A stretch of DNA of 64,000 nucleotides from Galerina marginata. Its lineage: Eukaryota; Basidiomycota; Agaricomycetes; Agaricales; Galerinaceae. The position numbers and the translations under genes were made by a program. Location: positions 1,488,001-1,552,000 of the forward strand of contig JAECYW010000008.1 in the NCBI GenBank assembly GCA_023014335.1, in the 5' to 3' direction. Positions within the stretch are counted from its first letter, which is position 1. The number at the start of each line of letters is the position of its first letter. The notes beneath the pieces are model-generated. The model was not told the origin of the DNA. It saw nothing but the letters and a program-made list of their open reading frames with translations, and ran no database searches. Positions 50,902 to 62,710 of the stretch are shown piece by piece.

Positions 50902-52268
50902 TCAGAGCTTGTGCTTAATCTGCTTTGAAGCAATTTTGGCAAACCGCCCTAAGGGTATACCACTGGCAAAGCGTTCCGCTTGAGCTACGTCCCTTGATCA
51001 GTATTATCCCAAAAGAAATTGTGGAAGTAACGAACCATAGCTCTCGCGTAAATTGACTGCGTCAGGATCGTTCTTCTCGTGCAAGCCTCGTTGAATGAGG
51101 CTTTTCATCAGAAGCATTGCTGTGGGATCCAGCCCTTGCAGCTCTTTCAGAAGGAGAGCGCGCACTTCTCCGTGGAAGGCTTGCGTGGCTTGGTCCTTGA
51201 ATATTTTACTGAGAAAACCGAACAGAATTAGCTAAGACTTTATGCAGCAGTAAAGAAATGTAGCCCACTTGATGAATCCACAGGCTAAGAGCTCCTGTGC
51301 GTTCTTTTTCTTCCCCCAGATTAAAACTTCGTTTGCGAGTCCGAGTCCCACTAGAGATTATTGAAATAAATTCTAAGTAGAAGTCGAGGTTGCCGATAAC
51401 GCAATACACACTCCTGTTTATGAAGCTCACGCTAGAGCCACCCTCGGCTACAATTCCTGTACAAGAGAAGTCAGTAGAGCCAAAGGGATACTTTATTATC
51501 GAAGCTTACCAAGGAAGGTAAAAGGAACGGAAAGCCATACGCTCGGCAGTGCGTAGATAAAGTCAAAGTATCCGAGGAAAGCTAGTCCTTGAATTAGCTA
51601 TTTTCGAGGCGTTGGAGCAGTTATTTTATTCACCTGCGGTGATACCTGGATGCGTATTTCAGTGATAATTTTTTGGAATGAGGTCATGGAAAACATCATA
51701 CCCATTACGGGCCCGTTCAAAGCAGCCACGAGGATTTTTCTATGTGAATAGAGCTACCATGTTTGAGTGTCAGTTAAGGATAGATTGCACTTAAGAATCA
51801 GCCTTACAGCCTTCCCACAATCCGTGGTCGTGCTCACGACCTTGTATTTCAGGGAGTTGCGCACGCTGCCCATAGATTCGGTGGTGTTTGCATTCGTAAC
51901 TTTTACATCTGTCCCCCTAAACACCGTGATCAGAAGGAACTGTGATTCAAGTGGACGAGCTCGACGCACGCGCAAAACCATGTCCCCGTTGCTGAAGCTT
52001 CATGAGCGGGTCGTTCTCGAAAGCTTGAAGAGGAATGCACACCTTGCCAGACAGTCACGAGAACATCGTCATTCTGGTCAATCTCTCTCAGGGCATTCGC
52101 GAACGCATCATAGTCTGAGGAGCAGAGTAGATTAGCAGGGCTTCGCAGAGCGCTAACCTAATATTAGATGAACAAACCGTCGGCAGTGACAGCATTTAAG
52201 CTCTCTGGTCGGTTGAGGGTGATTGTGGCAATGCGGTCTGAGATGTCAACGGTCAAAGTGGAGGTCAT
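50902..52268 (-). CDS. Peroxisomal crotonase, enoyl-CoA isomerase/hydratase type
   Basis: Starts MTSTLTVDISDRIATITLNR then PESLNAVTAD. After several short introns it reads YDAFANALREIDQNDDVLVT, VWQATGTWFCAGTDVKV (the FCAGTD loop forms the oxyanion hole), KILVAALNGPVMG, ALAFLGYFDFIYALPSVWLS, GIVAEGGSSVSFINRMGLGL, ANEVLIWGKKKNAQELLACG, LMKSLIQRGLHEKNDPDAVN and finally AQAERFASGIPLGRF with stop 50904-50902. The C-terminus is HKL, a type-1 peroxisomal targeting signal variant. Together with NDPDAVN..ES this places it with fungal Eci1/Dci1-like delta3,delta2-enoyl-CoA isomerases used in oxidation of unsaturated fatty acids. Eight or more exons, all splice sites workable; hydratase activity is the alternative. 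Confidence 0.82.
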
Positions 52269-55107
52269 CGTCTAAACTTGCAGTGTGGCCTCCAAGAGGG
52301 TATGAGATGGCGTACACAGGGAAGTTAGCAACCGACAACCAAGCAAGCGAGAATACAATGCGACTATTTTTGTAACCGGCTCGGTTCTTTTGCTCGCCGG
52401 AGATGCTAGCTCACCGCGCCGCGACTAATCACCGATCTAGATTTTAGCCGACGCCCTCTTTCCAATTTCGGTCCTCGAAACTCTTTGAAACTTGACCAAA
52501 CGCGCGACTTCATCTGATGCTTGATGGTAAGAGGTGATTAACTCGAATGTGGGCGACATAATCAATCATTATTTGATGTAGTATGAAATTCCTTAGGCCT
52601 CAGCACTCGAGGCACTCCCAAAAGTGGACGATTTGGACATGAATAAAAATCATAAGTTCATTACCAAATGGCAGATAAAATGTATGCTATTCGGCATCAT
52701 TCATGTCAGGAGCTACATAGTACATGTTTGATAATATTCCGGGTGGATTTGGCACACTAAGCAGAGTCGGGCAGGCTAACCTCGAAACGTGAGCGTTTGT
52801 TCTCCCTGTCATTTGATTTGCTGTTCTTCCACAGTTGCGATTAATCCTCAAGGATGGGAGCAACAGAGTGGTCCGTTTTCCCGACAAGCCTCTCAGACAT
52901 TTTTTGCTGGTCGCTAAGTAAATATAAATGACGGTGCAGTGGCTGCATTGGAAGGACAAATTTTTAGCGCTTAAAGCGAGCGCTTATATCGGGATATTTT
53001 TCCTTGTATGCACCAGGGAAGGCACAAAATGAACGACCAGTTGTTTGCATTTCCAGAGCATAATAGCGGGTTTCTTCTTGAATGCGCATGCAAAGTGCAT
53101 CTAACTTCGGTTACATATGTACTTGGTTGGAGGAGCCGGTGCCAGAAAAAATATTTGCTTATGGAGAAGCCGCCTTGATTTCTCAGTATCTCTGGGCACT
53201 AAGAGGATTGTATCTCGAGACCTAGAGGGTTTCCAAAATTTCCTAAGAAGTCCATTTACCTTTATTTTTGGCGGTTTCGACATTTTATTAAAGCTCAATT
53301 GGAACAGGTTTCGGCCTAATGAATTACCTTATGCATGCGGCCCAAAGAATTGGTCGAAGTTCACGTTCTCGGTTTACTGCGCATATAAATCTGGGATCTT
53401 CGGAGACTTCTTCAGGCTTGTCCGTTTTTAAATAAATTTTGCCACTTGACGGTAGTGTGATATCGATGAAGGGCAACCGAGAAACGCTTGAAAGTACCGA
53501 TTTTAGAGTTTGTAGTCCCCTGTTACATCTCGATCCATTATGTAAGTTGATCTTAACCATATTCGGTAATTCGGGACAGCGCCTTTTCGCCTTCTTCGGC
53601 TTAGAAACAGGGCGCGTGAACTTTCCGGAGGCGCCTCTCGGCACATATGATTGGCGCAATGCCAGCCTCACTATACTCTGGAATCACTGTAAATTAATGT
53701 GTGTTACATGTTAGAGTCCAAATTGTATCCTTCGGCACAATAATAAATGTTAGTATCAATATAATCCCCATATACTAGTAATTAATTATCCATAAATCAG
53801 GTATAAGAGAAAACTGGCGCCAATAATTGAATGGTTGACTTCCATCACGGAAATGCAATTGCTTTTGTAAAATAACCACAAACTTAGTAAAAAAAAATTA
53901 TAAAATAGGCTAGGTAAAGGTAGAGATAAGGGTCCTGTAATCAACTCCAGAAAAGGCGGGGAAATCTCTGATTTGGTTGGATTTTCAAGAAAACAGGAAT
54001 AACCATAGTCGCGGCACCAATTTTTGGGGCCGAGACGAACTCCTCAGTTGAAAATTCAAATTTAACAGATAGCTATATATTTTTCCCATTTTATCTTATT
54101 TTTACAACAGAGGGAGAAAGCCGTTTACCTCTGAGATGAATTGGGAAGCCCCGGAGGCAAGCCCGGAGCGCACGGCGTGGAAACGGGAAAGGCGCTGGCA
54201 GGAGCCAAATAAGGAAGGCGGGAACAGCCGAGATCGCATCGAGTTGTAACAGGGGACTCAAGACTGCCGATTTTATGACCAAATAATACAACTGCCTTGC
54301 GACACCACGGCTTCGAAGAACTTGAAATGTTTTATTACTAAGTACCACATAATCAATACTTCAAAGGAAGGGGGCAATGCCATCAAGGATTGTAGCCGGA
54401 AACCAATTGCCGTCTGGAGGCTGATATTGCGCTGATGGACCGGACACAATCCCATTCTGTCTACGCGACCACAGAGGCAACCTGGATGCATCTGTTGTTC
54501 TGCATTCGTATTCAAAATTCGAGAGCACGAGGCTTATGCTGTACGTGCCAACCTGTAATAAACGTATGCTTTCCTCTGCTTTCCTTAGCTTAAGTAGCTA
54601 TTGTCCATGAGATAATGCTGATATGATCACCACCTTGAAGTAGGTTAATACAGTTATGCACATGATAGTAAGCGACCTAACGGACCTAAAGCCTAACCTC
54701 GTGGGCCCGATGCCAGCCGATCCCATGACACGGAGGGTTACAAGTGATGGGCCGAGGGCCGAGCGTGGCGGTCAGGTCGCTCACAATACGACAGGAAGAT
54801 TGGCAGCATGGCACCAGATGGCATCCATCAATACTTCTTTCAAATTTCTTGCTTCTTGGAGCATTTGGAGCTTTGCACTGGTGCTTCCTTGATAATTTTA
54901 TGCCGATCCGCTTTCGGGCTTGTTGACTTATTACTTTAAGTTGAACACGACCGTTCAAGGCACAAATCTGCTTTCTGCTGCCCTTGATTAGTGATTGTTG
55001 TCTGCAGCTGCATCCTCGTCCTCAACAAATTATAGAGGCTCCACTTCCCGGTTTATTTGATACCAGAGTCCAAAACTTCAATTCATCACCGCGCCCCACG
55101 ACAAATT
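52269..55107. repeat. Gene-poor stretch with two related sequences in opposite orientation
   Basis: 53490-53640 (+) and about 54150-54275 read on the minus strand share AGTCCCCTGTTACA.CTCGAT, ACAGCGCCTTT and CTCCGG-rich text in the same order, so they are diverged inverted copies of one repeat. The 115-codon minus frame at 53324-53671 lies in it and is not convincing as a gene. No other coding signal. Confidence 0.45.
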
Positions 55108-56474
55108 ATGTCTTCTCTCGTTGAGAAGATCGTTCTGGAGCCCTCCCCGTCCTATCCTCTTTATACTCTTGCAACTCGGCACAGTGTAGGGCCTCGGGAC
55201 GCCTATAATCCAAACGACCTAGTTCTTATATGCCTTCACGCTGTCGGCTGCCACAAAGAAGCTTGGGACCCTACGATTGACCATTTATTCAACCTCGAAC
55301 GGAAATCTTTGCATCGACATGGCAGGATTCGAGAAGTATATTCAATAGATTGTCCTAATCATGGAGAATCTGCAATAGTCAACGAGGAAATTTTGAACAC
55401 CCACTACAAGGATTCTTGTAAGTCATCATATTGGAGTCAGTTTGCTTCCAACTAAAGGCCTTCAAGGGACTACTCGAGAATACGCAAGAGCCGTTTACGC
55501 TTTCCTCATGGCTGGACCCACTCGAGGAGCCAAGGTCGATTTTCAAAAACGGAGAATCGTCGTGGTTGGTCATTGCCTTGGTGCAGTAGCTTCGTAAGTT
55601 CATGTCCACATTGAGATTTACGTTCCTGACTTCTTTTTATAGGTTCTTTATGCACGAGTTAAATCCACCTATCCGTTTGGAGGCCGTCATTGCATTCGAC
55701 CCAGCGTTTTCACCAGGCTTAGATTACCCGGACTACCGCGAAGTATTCCGAAAGTTTCAGTATTGGACTTGGCTTAGGCCAAGCGTATGGCCTAGTCGAA
55801 AGGCGGCTTTGAAGGACCTTCGTGAACGTCCTCTGTACAAAACATGGGATCCAGCAGTGCTGAGATCATTCGTTGTGCGTCACCCCACATTGAATCCGTT
55901 CTACAGACGGAGTAAACGTGGATGTGTTGTCTATTATAGGAACACGGATTGAGTGATCATCCTGGGTCAAAATATCCCGAGCCTTACAAGTTCAGTGGTG
56001 TCGTCATGTCAACAACGAAGGAGCAAGAAGCGGTTGAGTATTTTTGTTATCTTTGATTAGAGTTTGGTTTATTGACCAGGTATTTCACCTTCAGGCAACT
56101 TACAGGAGCGACGATTTCGTGGGCGAACCCCTGGAAGCTCTCCGAATGACTGCCAGCAAAACTCCGGTCCACTTAATATGGGGTAAAATCGAAGATATCT
56201 TGTGAGTGGCACTGCGTTGACTAACTTAGACCATTGCTGACACTCTTCCGGTCCTGAAGACCTAACCACCTCAAATACACTATATCAAATCACACAAATC
56301 TGGCGTCTGTTGAATACATTGAAGAAGCGGGACATTTGGTATGTGCTATCATTTTCCTTCAAAGATAACATAAATAACTTTTTGACGTGTAGATCGTCCA
56401 GCAGAAGCCACGGCTTGTAGCCGAGAAGATACATGACCGCATACTCCTTCTTAATTCGGCGAGAGCAGTTCTAT
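55108..56474 (+). CDS. Alpha/beta-hydrolase fold protein with Cys at the nucleophile elbow
   Basis: Starts MSSLVEKIVLEPSPSYPLYT. The oxyanion-side strand is LVLICLHAVGCHKEAWDPTI, followed by REVYSIDCPNHGESA. The nucleophile elbow is VVVGHCLGAVAS: the G-x-S-x-G of most members is G-H-C-L-G here, Cys codon 55574-55576. The acid-bearing region is VHLIWGKIEDIL and the catalytic His lies in VEYIEEAGHLI. Exons join at DS|WTTREYARAVYAF, AS|FFMHELNPPIRLE and FV|EHGLSDHPGSKYPEPYK, all in frame; the stop is at 56472-56474. Related fungal proteins include the peroxisomal lipase Lpx1 and hydrolases of secondary-metabolite clusters. With Cys it could act like a dienelactone hydrolase or a thioester-forming enzyme, or be inactive. 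Confidence 0.78.
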
Positions 56475-56742
56475 AGACCTGCCCCTTGGACTGAACAACA
56501 CCAATTACTAATGAACTGTAATAACTGTATTATCTCTCTTGTGTACCTTAGTTTTCTTGGGACTATTGATTTCTTCGAAAAGGAGCAGATATCCGTATCT
56601 GAGCGTGATTACTAGCTTCCTCGACGTGTGAGCAAACGCAATTCACTGTGAAGATCTATTTTCAGTATAATTACAGGATTTTGAGAATCCAATTTGTTGG
56701 AAGATCAAAGAAACTACGGAGAAAGGAAACACGACCAACACC

Positions 56743-59700
56743 TCAGGCAAATAGTCCGGCAGCCTTCCAGTACTTGACCCACAATTCAGCGTCATGATCG
56801 CCGATAGGTGGTAAGTCCTTCATGGTTTTGCTGAGGCTCTGTGCCTTACTGGTCGAGAATTCCGCCATACCGCCACTTTCGTTGCCTTTCCTCTGGCCCG
56901 ACCGCAGAGCCGAATCAGCGTTCGCGGTGTTTCGGAAGAAGTCAATAAGTTTGATTGCGGGCTACCACGAAGCTTTACTTAGCCAGTGCGAGGAATTTAA
57001 CCAAATGAAGAGACTTACCACATTCTTCAAGTCGTCAGCGTTGCCAGCTGCGGAGCGCGCCTCCAGAAGTGAGAACCATTCCTGGAAAGAAACAAGGGGG
57101 AGTGTGGAAGAAATCCCTTCTTTCACGAGGGCGCCGTTAATTGCCGTAACAATGTTATTGAAAGGTATCGGCCGAGGATGGACGATGTTGAGAGCAGGTG
57201 GATTCGGAGATTTCAGCAAAGCGACGTCGATGATACTCTGGGCAACGCCATGCATTGGCACCCACGATGACACCTGCAGGAAGGCAAGTGGGTCAGGATC
57301 ACAGTGGCATGACCAACTCCAATACTTACCCCAACCATAGACGGAAGAGCGTTCAAGACGATGCTTGATTTTACAAGAATCGGCACCCAGTCAGTGATAG
57401 CCCAGGCTCCATTGGGCTTGCCGCCCGAAATCTGGCCAATTCTGAACGATGTAGCTTGGATGCCGCTTTGAGATAAAATCTACAACAAACCACCAACTTA
57501 TCAATACGACGAACACACAATGTGGAAGAAAAGAATTCTCACTCTTTCAGCGACATATTTAGCTTCACCGTAACCGCTGCCAACAGCGAACTGGGGGTCG
57601 GTAAGAACCTCCTCTGGGTAAGCACCGCGTGTCCTATCCCAAGAAATGGCAGACGCCACAGATGAAGTGAACAAGAACTTAGTAGAAGCTCCAGCGGCGG
57701 TAGCTCTTGCGAGATCGATGAGGTTGCGGGTGCCACGAATATTTGGCTCAAAGGAAGCAAGCTGCAAGTTAAAGTCCAACCTCCACGCGTTGTGGATGAT
57801 GACGGTAACGTTGCTCAGCAACTGCAAAACCGAGTGGATCAGTCTCTGTAACAAAGAAAAACGGGGGCATAAAGACCTCATCATAAACTTCTTTCTGCAA
57901 GCCAACATTTTTTTGGGTCATATCACCTTCGATGAAAACCAATTTATCGGTCGACAACAGTTTGACTTCGAAGCCTTTGTCCTTGAAACGATCGGTATGC
58001 CTTGCAAGTGCGTCGCCAGATGCACGATTAAGGGCATATATTTTTCGAACAGATGGGTCGCGTAGGAGAGTTTCAAGGATCTGGGATCCAAGATTTCCCG
58101 TGGTGCCCGTGAGGAGAGCAACTGTCCCATTGCCGGTGGTACCAGCTGGGATAGGGTGCTCAAGACCAACTGTGTACCTCGTAATCATCTCCTCAATGGC
58201 ATCAGTCTTGCTGGCAGTAGCGAGTACACTGTCTGGATCTACGACAAGTGCAACGAGGAAGGTCGAGAGTTTCTCGATCGAAGGGTAGTTGTAAATCGTA
58301 TTCTGGTTAACCAGTTCTGCAGCTTTCTGCGTTTCTTTGTTGGCTTGCAATGCACCAACCATTCGCCGCCGGAGAATGGTCGCGCTCAAACTGGGCAGGA
58401 TCTTGTCAGGATGAAGAACTACAGACGATTGACAAGAAATACGCCACCTATCCAACCCTTGTTCAAACAAGTCTCCGGCAATATCGAAAGTTTTGCCAGA
58501 GTTGATGTCCTCGACTTGGGCCTTCACCCACATCTCGGTGTCTTCCTTTGACCAGGACGGAGGTGGATCAACGGCTTCAGCGTTGACGGTCGACTCAATG
58601 GTCGCGTAGCTAAACCAAATTAGCCACATCAGAAAAGGTTTTTCAAGGAAAACCTACAGTGCCTCAATTTCTTCGTGGTAAGCAGCCAAGGCAGCCTTCC
58701 GCATGACGGTGCCTTTTCCAGCACGAGGGAGAGGCTTGTTCGGGGATGTAATGAGAATCAACTCCTTGAAGATCCTGCTGAAGGATGGCGCAACTCTATT
58801 CGCCTCTTCAACAATAGGCCTTAAAACACATTAGAAAACGGAGAGTAACTAGTGTAGTCAATATTCACCAGATGAGATTTCTGCCTTTAATAAGTTCAGC
58901 TTCGATAGAGGGATCAGTGGCGTATGTAGGTTTCAATTCGATGAGGACTCCAGGTTGGTCGTGTTCGCGTCCAAAGATAACGACTCCCATGGTACTGTAA
59001 GATCATCAAGATCGGCTTTGCAACTTGCCAGCTGAAGCTTGAAAAACGCACTATGGGCTGTTCAGGATGATGTTCTCCATTGGTGCGGGAACAGTCTTCT
59101 CTCCTGAAGTATGGATAATAACATCATCTTTTCGCCCAACGCTATATGACTTTCAATGAGGAACGCAGAAGATATTGACTTGAAATGCTGACATCTTCCA
59201 AAAGTTCGGTACAGTGGGGTGCGGGATGAACAAGTCCGAGGTGGCATATCCCTTCACATCAGGCATGTTCTCGACTGAAACTTGATGGAATTCGTTTGTC
59301 TAGTTCCCGCTATCATTCAGCCTCGAGAATAAAGAGGAAAAACCAGTTAACATACCAAGAACTGACATTCAAAAGTACCATCACCTTGAGGATCCCATCT
59401 GATGTTCAGGCGTTCGTCCATTTGAATCCATTCCCAACCATCTTCTCCCCCTGGCCTGCGCGCCACGTGTGTTGGTCCACCGAATTCCGTTCCACCATAA
59501 ATTGGGCTAAGTGTAACACCTGCACTGGCCATGAAGTTTCCAAGCTTGGTCGGAACGGAACCTCCAGAATATCCCTATAATTTCGGGATGGGGTCAGAGT
59601 GGCAGCCAAAAAAAGACTGACCCATGGGACGTACAATCATCTTCAGCTTGGCGAGTAAATCAACGGATTGCTTGTCTTGAGCCCAGATTTGCAAAAGGGC

Positions 59701-60687
59701 GGGGATGGTAATCAACATCTCGCACTCAGTTCTTCGAAGATGTTCAAGAATATTATCTGGAGTAGGCATGACAGGAAGCAATGAAGGCTTCAAAGCAGTC
59801 GGAGGATACAATGCGATAATGCTCAAAGCATACGTTGAATGCAGCAGTTGTGAAATAACACCCAAGGTGTGGAAAGCAGGAAGAGCCATACAACCAATGC
59901 TGTAGAAGCCCATTTCTGGCATGGGTGCTGGAGAGACGCAGTTAGCTTTCAAGAAACCCTAGAGAAAAACAGTTTGACTCACGGAACGAAGCCCAGTGGC
60001 ACATAATTCTGAAAGTCTCTGCGATGGATTTAGGGAAGCCAGTGCTTCCCGAAGAATGGAGGTAAAGCAGAACATTGTCAAGGGGTGGTCGAACTGCAGG
60101 TCTGGGATATTCCTCGAAAGGATCGACTTTCGTTTCGTGTCCCATCTTGGGGTAGATTTCATGAACAGGTGGCATTTCTTCGACAATTAGCTCAAATCCA
60201 GGACTGTCCCTAGAAAGGTCTGTCTTAATCTCAGTAACGAGAGACTTCAGGGTTTCTTGCGTGGTAAGCAGTCTGTGGCAGCCTGTTTCTTTCAGCATCT
60301 TGATAATGGCAGCAGCCGTATTTCGAGGAGACATGAGGAACGGCTACGGCAAAACTTCAAATTTACGTTGAAAACATAATTTCTTGGACTCACGACCATA
60401 CCCGCCCTCGTCAAGCCCACCGACACTGCATGATATAAAAGGGTGTCGGATAAAGCAACAACAGCGACCAACTCTCCTTCCGGACCCATTCTCCCTGGGC
60501 GCATTCTGTGCGCGACTCGATCACAAGCGCGTCCATATTCAAAGTAAGTTATTTTGGTTATCTCAGATTTCCCATCTTCATTGAATATGAATATAGGGAA
60601 GTCGGGATTGTGTTTGGTGTGGAAGTCGATGACTTCAGGAAGGGTGACTGAGCCGTCGGCTGGTGGTACAACGCCTTGGGGAGCCAT
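56743..60687 (-). CDS. NRPS-like adenylate-forming reductase, A-T-R architecture (copy 2)
   Basis: Starts MAPQGVVPPADGSVTLPEVI (ATG 60687). Adenylation motifs: YLHSSGSTGFPKSI, PLVMPTPDNIL-like text, GGTEFGGPTH and a final HTSGEKTVPAP. Carrier: DLFEQGLD then SLSATILRRRMVGAL, with the Ser codon AG|T split by the intron 58447-58391. Reductase: VALLTGTTGNLGSQILETLL, FLFTSSVASAISWDRTRGAY, GSGYGEAKYVAERV with the Tyr and Lys of the short-chain dehydrogenase type, and an end DHDAELWVKYWKAAGLFA, stop 56745-56743. Intron positions agree with copy 1 wherever I compared them, so the two are paralogues, placed 19 kb apart and facing each other's 3' ends. Close members reduce aromatic or short acids; which acid is used cannot be told from motif reading. 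Confidence 0.9.
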
Positions 60688-62710
60688 CAAATCGGAATTC
60701 GAGAAAGTCCATCGATGCCTTCATCTCCTATAAGTATTAGGAAACCAACAAGAGCCTCTGAGTGTGGGAGAGCCGAGCGCGGGTGTATGACAGAGCCTGT
60801 CATCAGAGAATTCAACGTCGAGTGAAACGCGGGGGCACCCCGATGCACCAAGCATTCCCATAGCCAGAATAGGAGACGGAGTAAAACCGTGGATTGGCCA
60901 TTGTGGATTCGGCCACAAATCTGGCGAAGGTCAGGTCAGCCGGCCACAAGGTGGAAAACAAGTCCGAGTCCGTTGAAAATGTTGGTAAGAGATCAACAAG
61001 CGGACATTTAATTCGCCTGAAAAGGAAGGAAGTTCTATTTTAGGAGTAATTTACATTTTGCTCCCGTCGGTCACCCCCTAGAAGGACAACCATAGCCCGT
61101 GGTGTCTCAATAGTATTTAAAATTATAGAAATCCAACTTATAAACGAACGTGTCCAAACGTAAAAATGCGGGGCTCGGCCTCGGGGACTCGGGCAATGTG
61201 AACTGTACCGTTTAAAACTCCATAGAGAAGATTAACATAAGCGCAAAGATAATCGATTATCATAAGGAACTCATTAAACTTATTTCATCAAACAGTCCAT
61301 TCCATACCGGATTGCTGCCCGCTTTCCGAATCTTTGTTTCATATAGCTGCCTCAGGTTGAATGCTGCTGTGCCGAGTTAGGCACTCTGAGCGCCTTCAGA
61401 GGACTTTCCTCAAAGCAGAAGTTGGGCAGGCAATAAGAACCTGGAGAATAAAATAAATATTTCTCTTTGCTCAGCTGAGCTTAATCTAGTTCTGAGCCCG
61501 ATGTCAATTTTATCAGATGACGAAGGTCTTTTCCCAAGGATGACATCCTGGACATGGACGTTGGCCGGAGACAATCACTTGACCTTCGGATAGATTTATT
61601 GATGGAGATTAGACCAGAGTACCTTGATAAGATTGGATAATTATTAGCGTCCGCTCAACCTAGGCCAATGGTGTAAAAAGTCAGTGACGTACCATACCTG
61701 CTGGACCTTAAAAGTTAAGCGCCATTCAGAATCAAAACTAACTACACATCTAGATCAACCGCCTCGTCAAGTCGAGCCTCAGAGGCTTTCGTTCCTCGTC
61801 CAATAGTTTGCTCATTGGGGAAGCTTGAACTTGAAAAAACACATTTTTTTCATCCTAGCCTACTAGTAAACCGGCATAGCGTAAGATAAGTGCTCTGTTG
61901 ACTCCCCGATGGAATAAGAGCATCTTCTAATAATAAACCCCCAACTTGCTCCATAGACCCCTGGTTTCTCTATCCTCCTCGTAGGCACCATTAAAAACAT
62001 TGTCATAGTACAGCTGGTGTATGCTCACGTAGATGGATCCATCGATGATGGGTCTTGAAAGGTTGAGTTCGAGGTATTGAAGAGTAATTGCAGGTTTATT
62101 CGACGAGCATTCCAATGTTTTGAAAGAGAAGCTTCGAAAGTCATTTGCCGTTATCTCTCGGTGCCAGCTAACGAGCAGGAAAAATGGCTCAAGATCAGCT
62201 CGCTTAATTATGCGTTATGCGGAATTTACTTATAAAACGACCTGTTGACTGCCTATTCACTGAGGGTTTATACTTGCCTTATGTAGCTCAGCTGAGACTC
62301 ACAGAGATAGTTTTCAAGCAGGACACAACTCCACCCAATCAATCGGAACGTTGGAAGTGGGGACGAGTAGTTGGCTGTCATGGAATGCTGATGAAATGTC
62401 AATCTGGGTCCCAACCTCACTCCTCTCCACGCCCAGGAAGAAAAAATAGCCAGTGTCCATAGCATAGGAGCCAATATACCATACGCACCGAAGTTAGGCC
62501 AGGGAATTTCAGTTGAGTTTCTCCCAACCCGGGTAATAAAGTTGGCAGGCACCAGCGACCTATCGCTCTCCGACGCGGGGAAACTCTACCCCAAGAAACA
62601 GCGGCTATATTTAATTAATTTACATCACCGCCCAGTCTGCAGCCTTAATGCGTCTATGTACATGATTAAAAATTCGTTAGGCAACAGCTGGAAGTGGCAA
62701 GAAAAGTGTC
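60688..62710. other. Intergenic, no supported gene
   Basis: About 2 kb between the A-T-R start and the desaturase stop. Short frames at 60721-60918, 61927-62115 and 62217-62552 show no family resemblance. Confidence 0.45.

Noticed and set aside
53324..53671. 115-codon minus frame with PKKAKRRCPELPN as a nuclear protein
   Set aside because: Lies inside a repeated sequence that also occurs inverted at 54.2 kb, and an overlapping plus frame is equally long.
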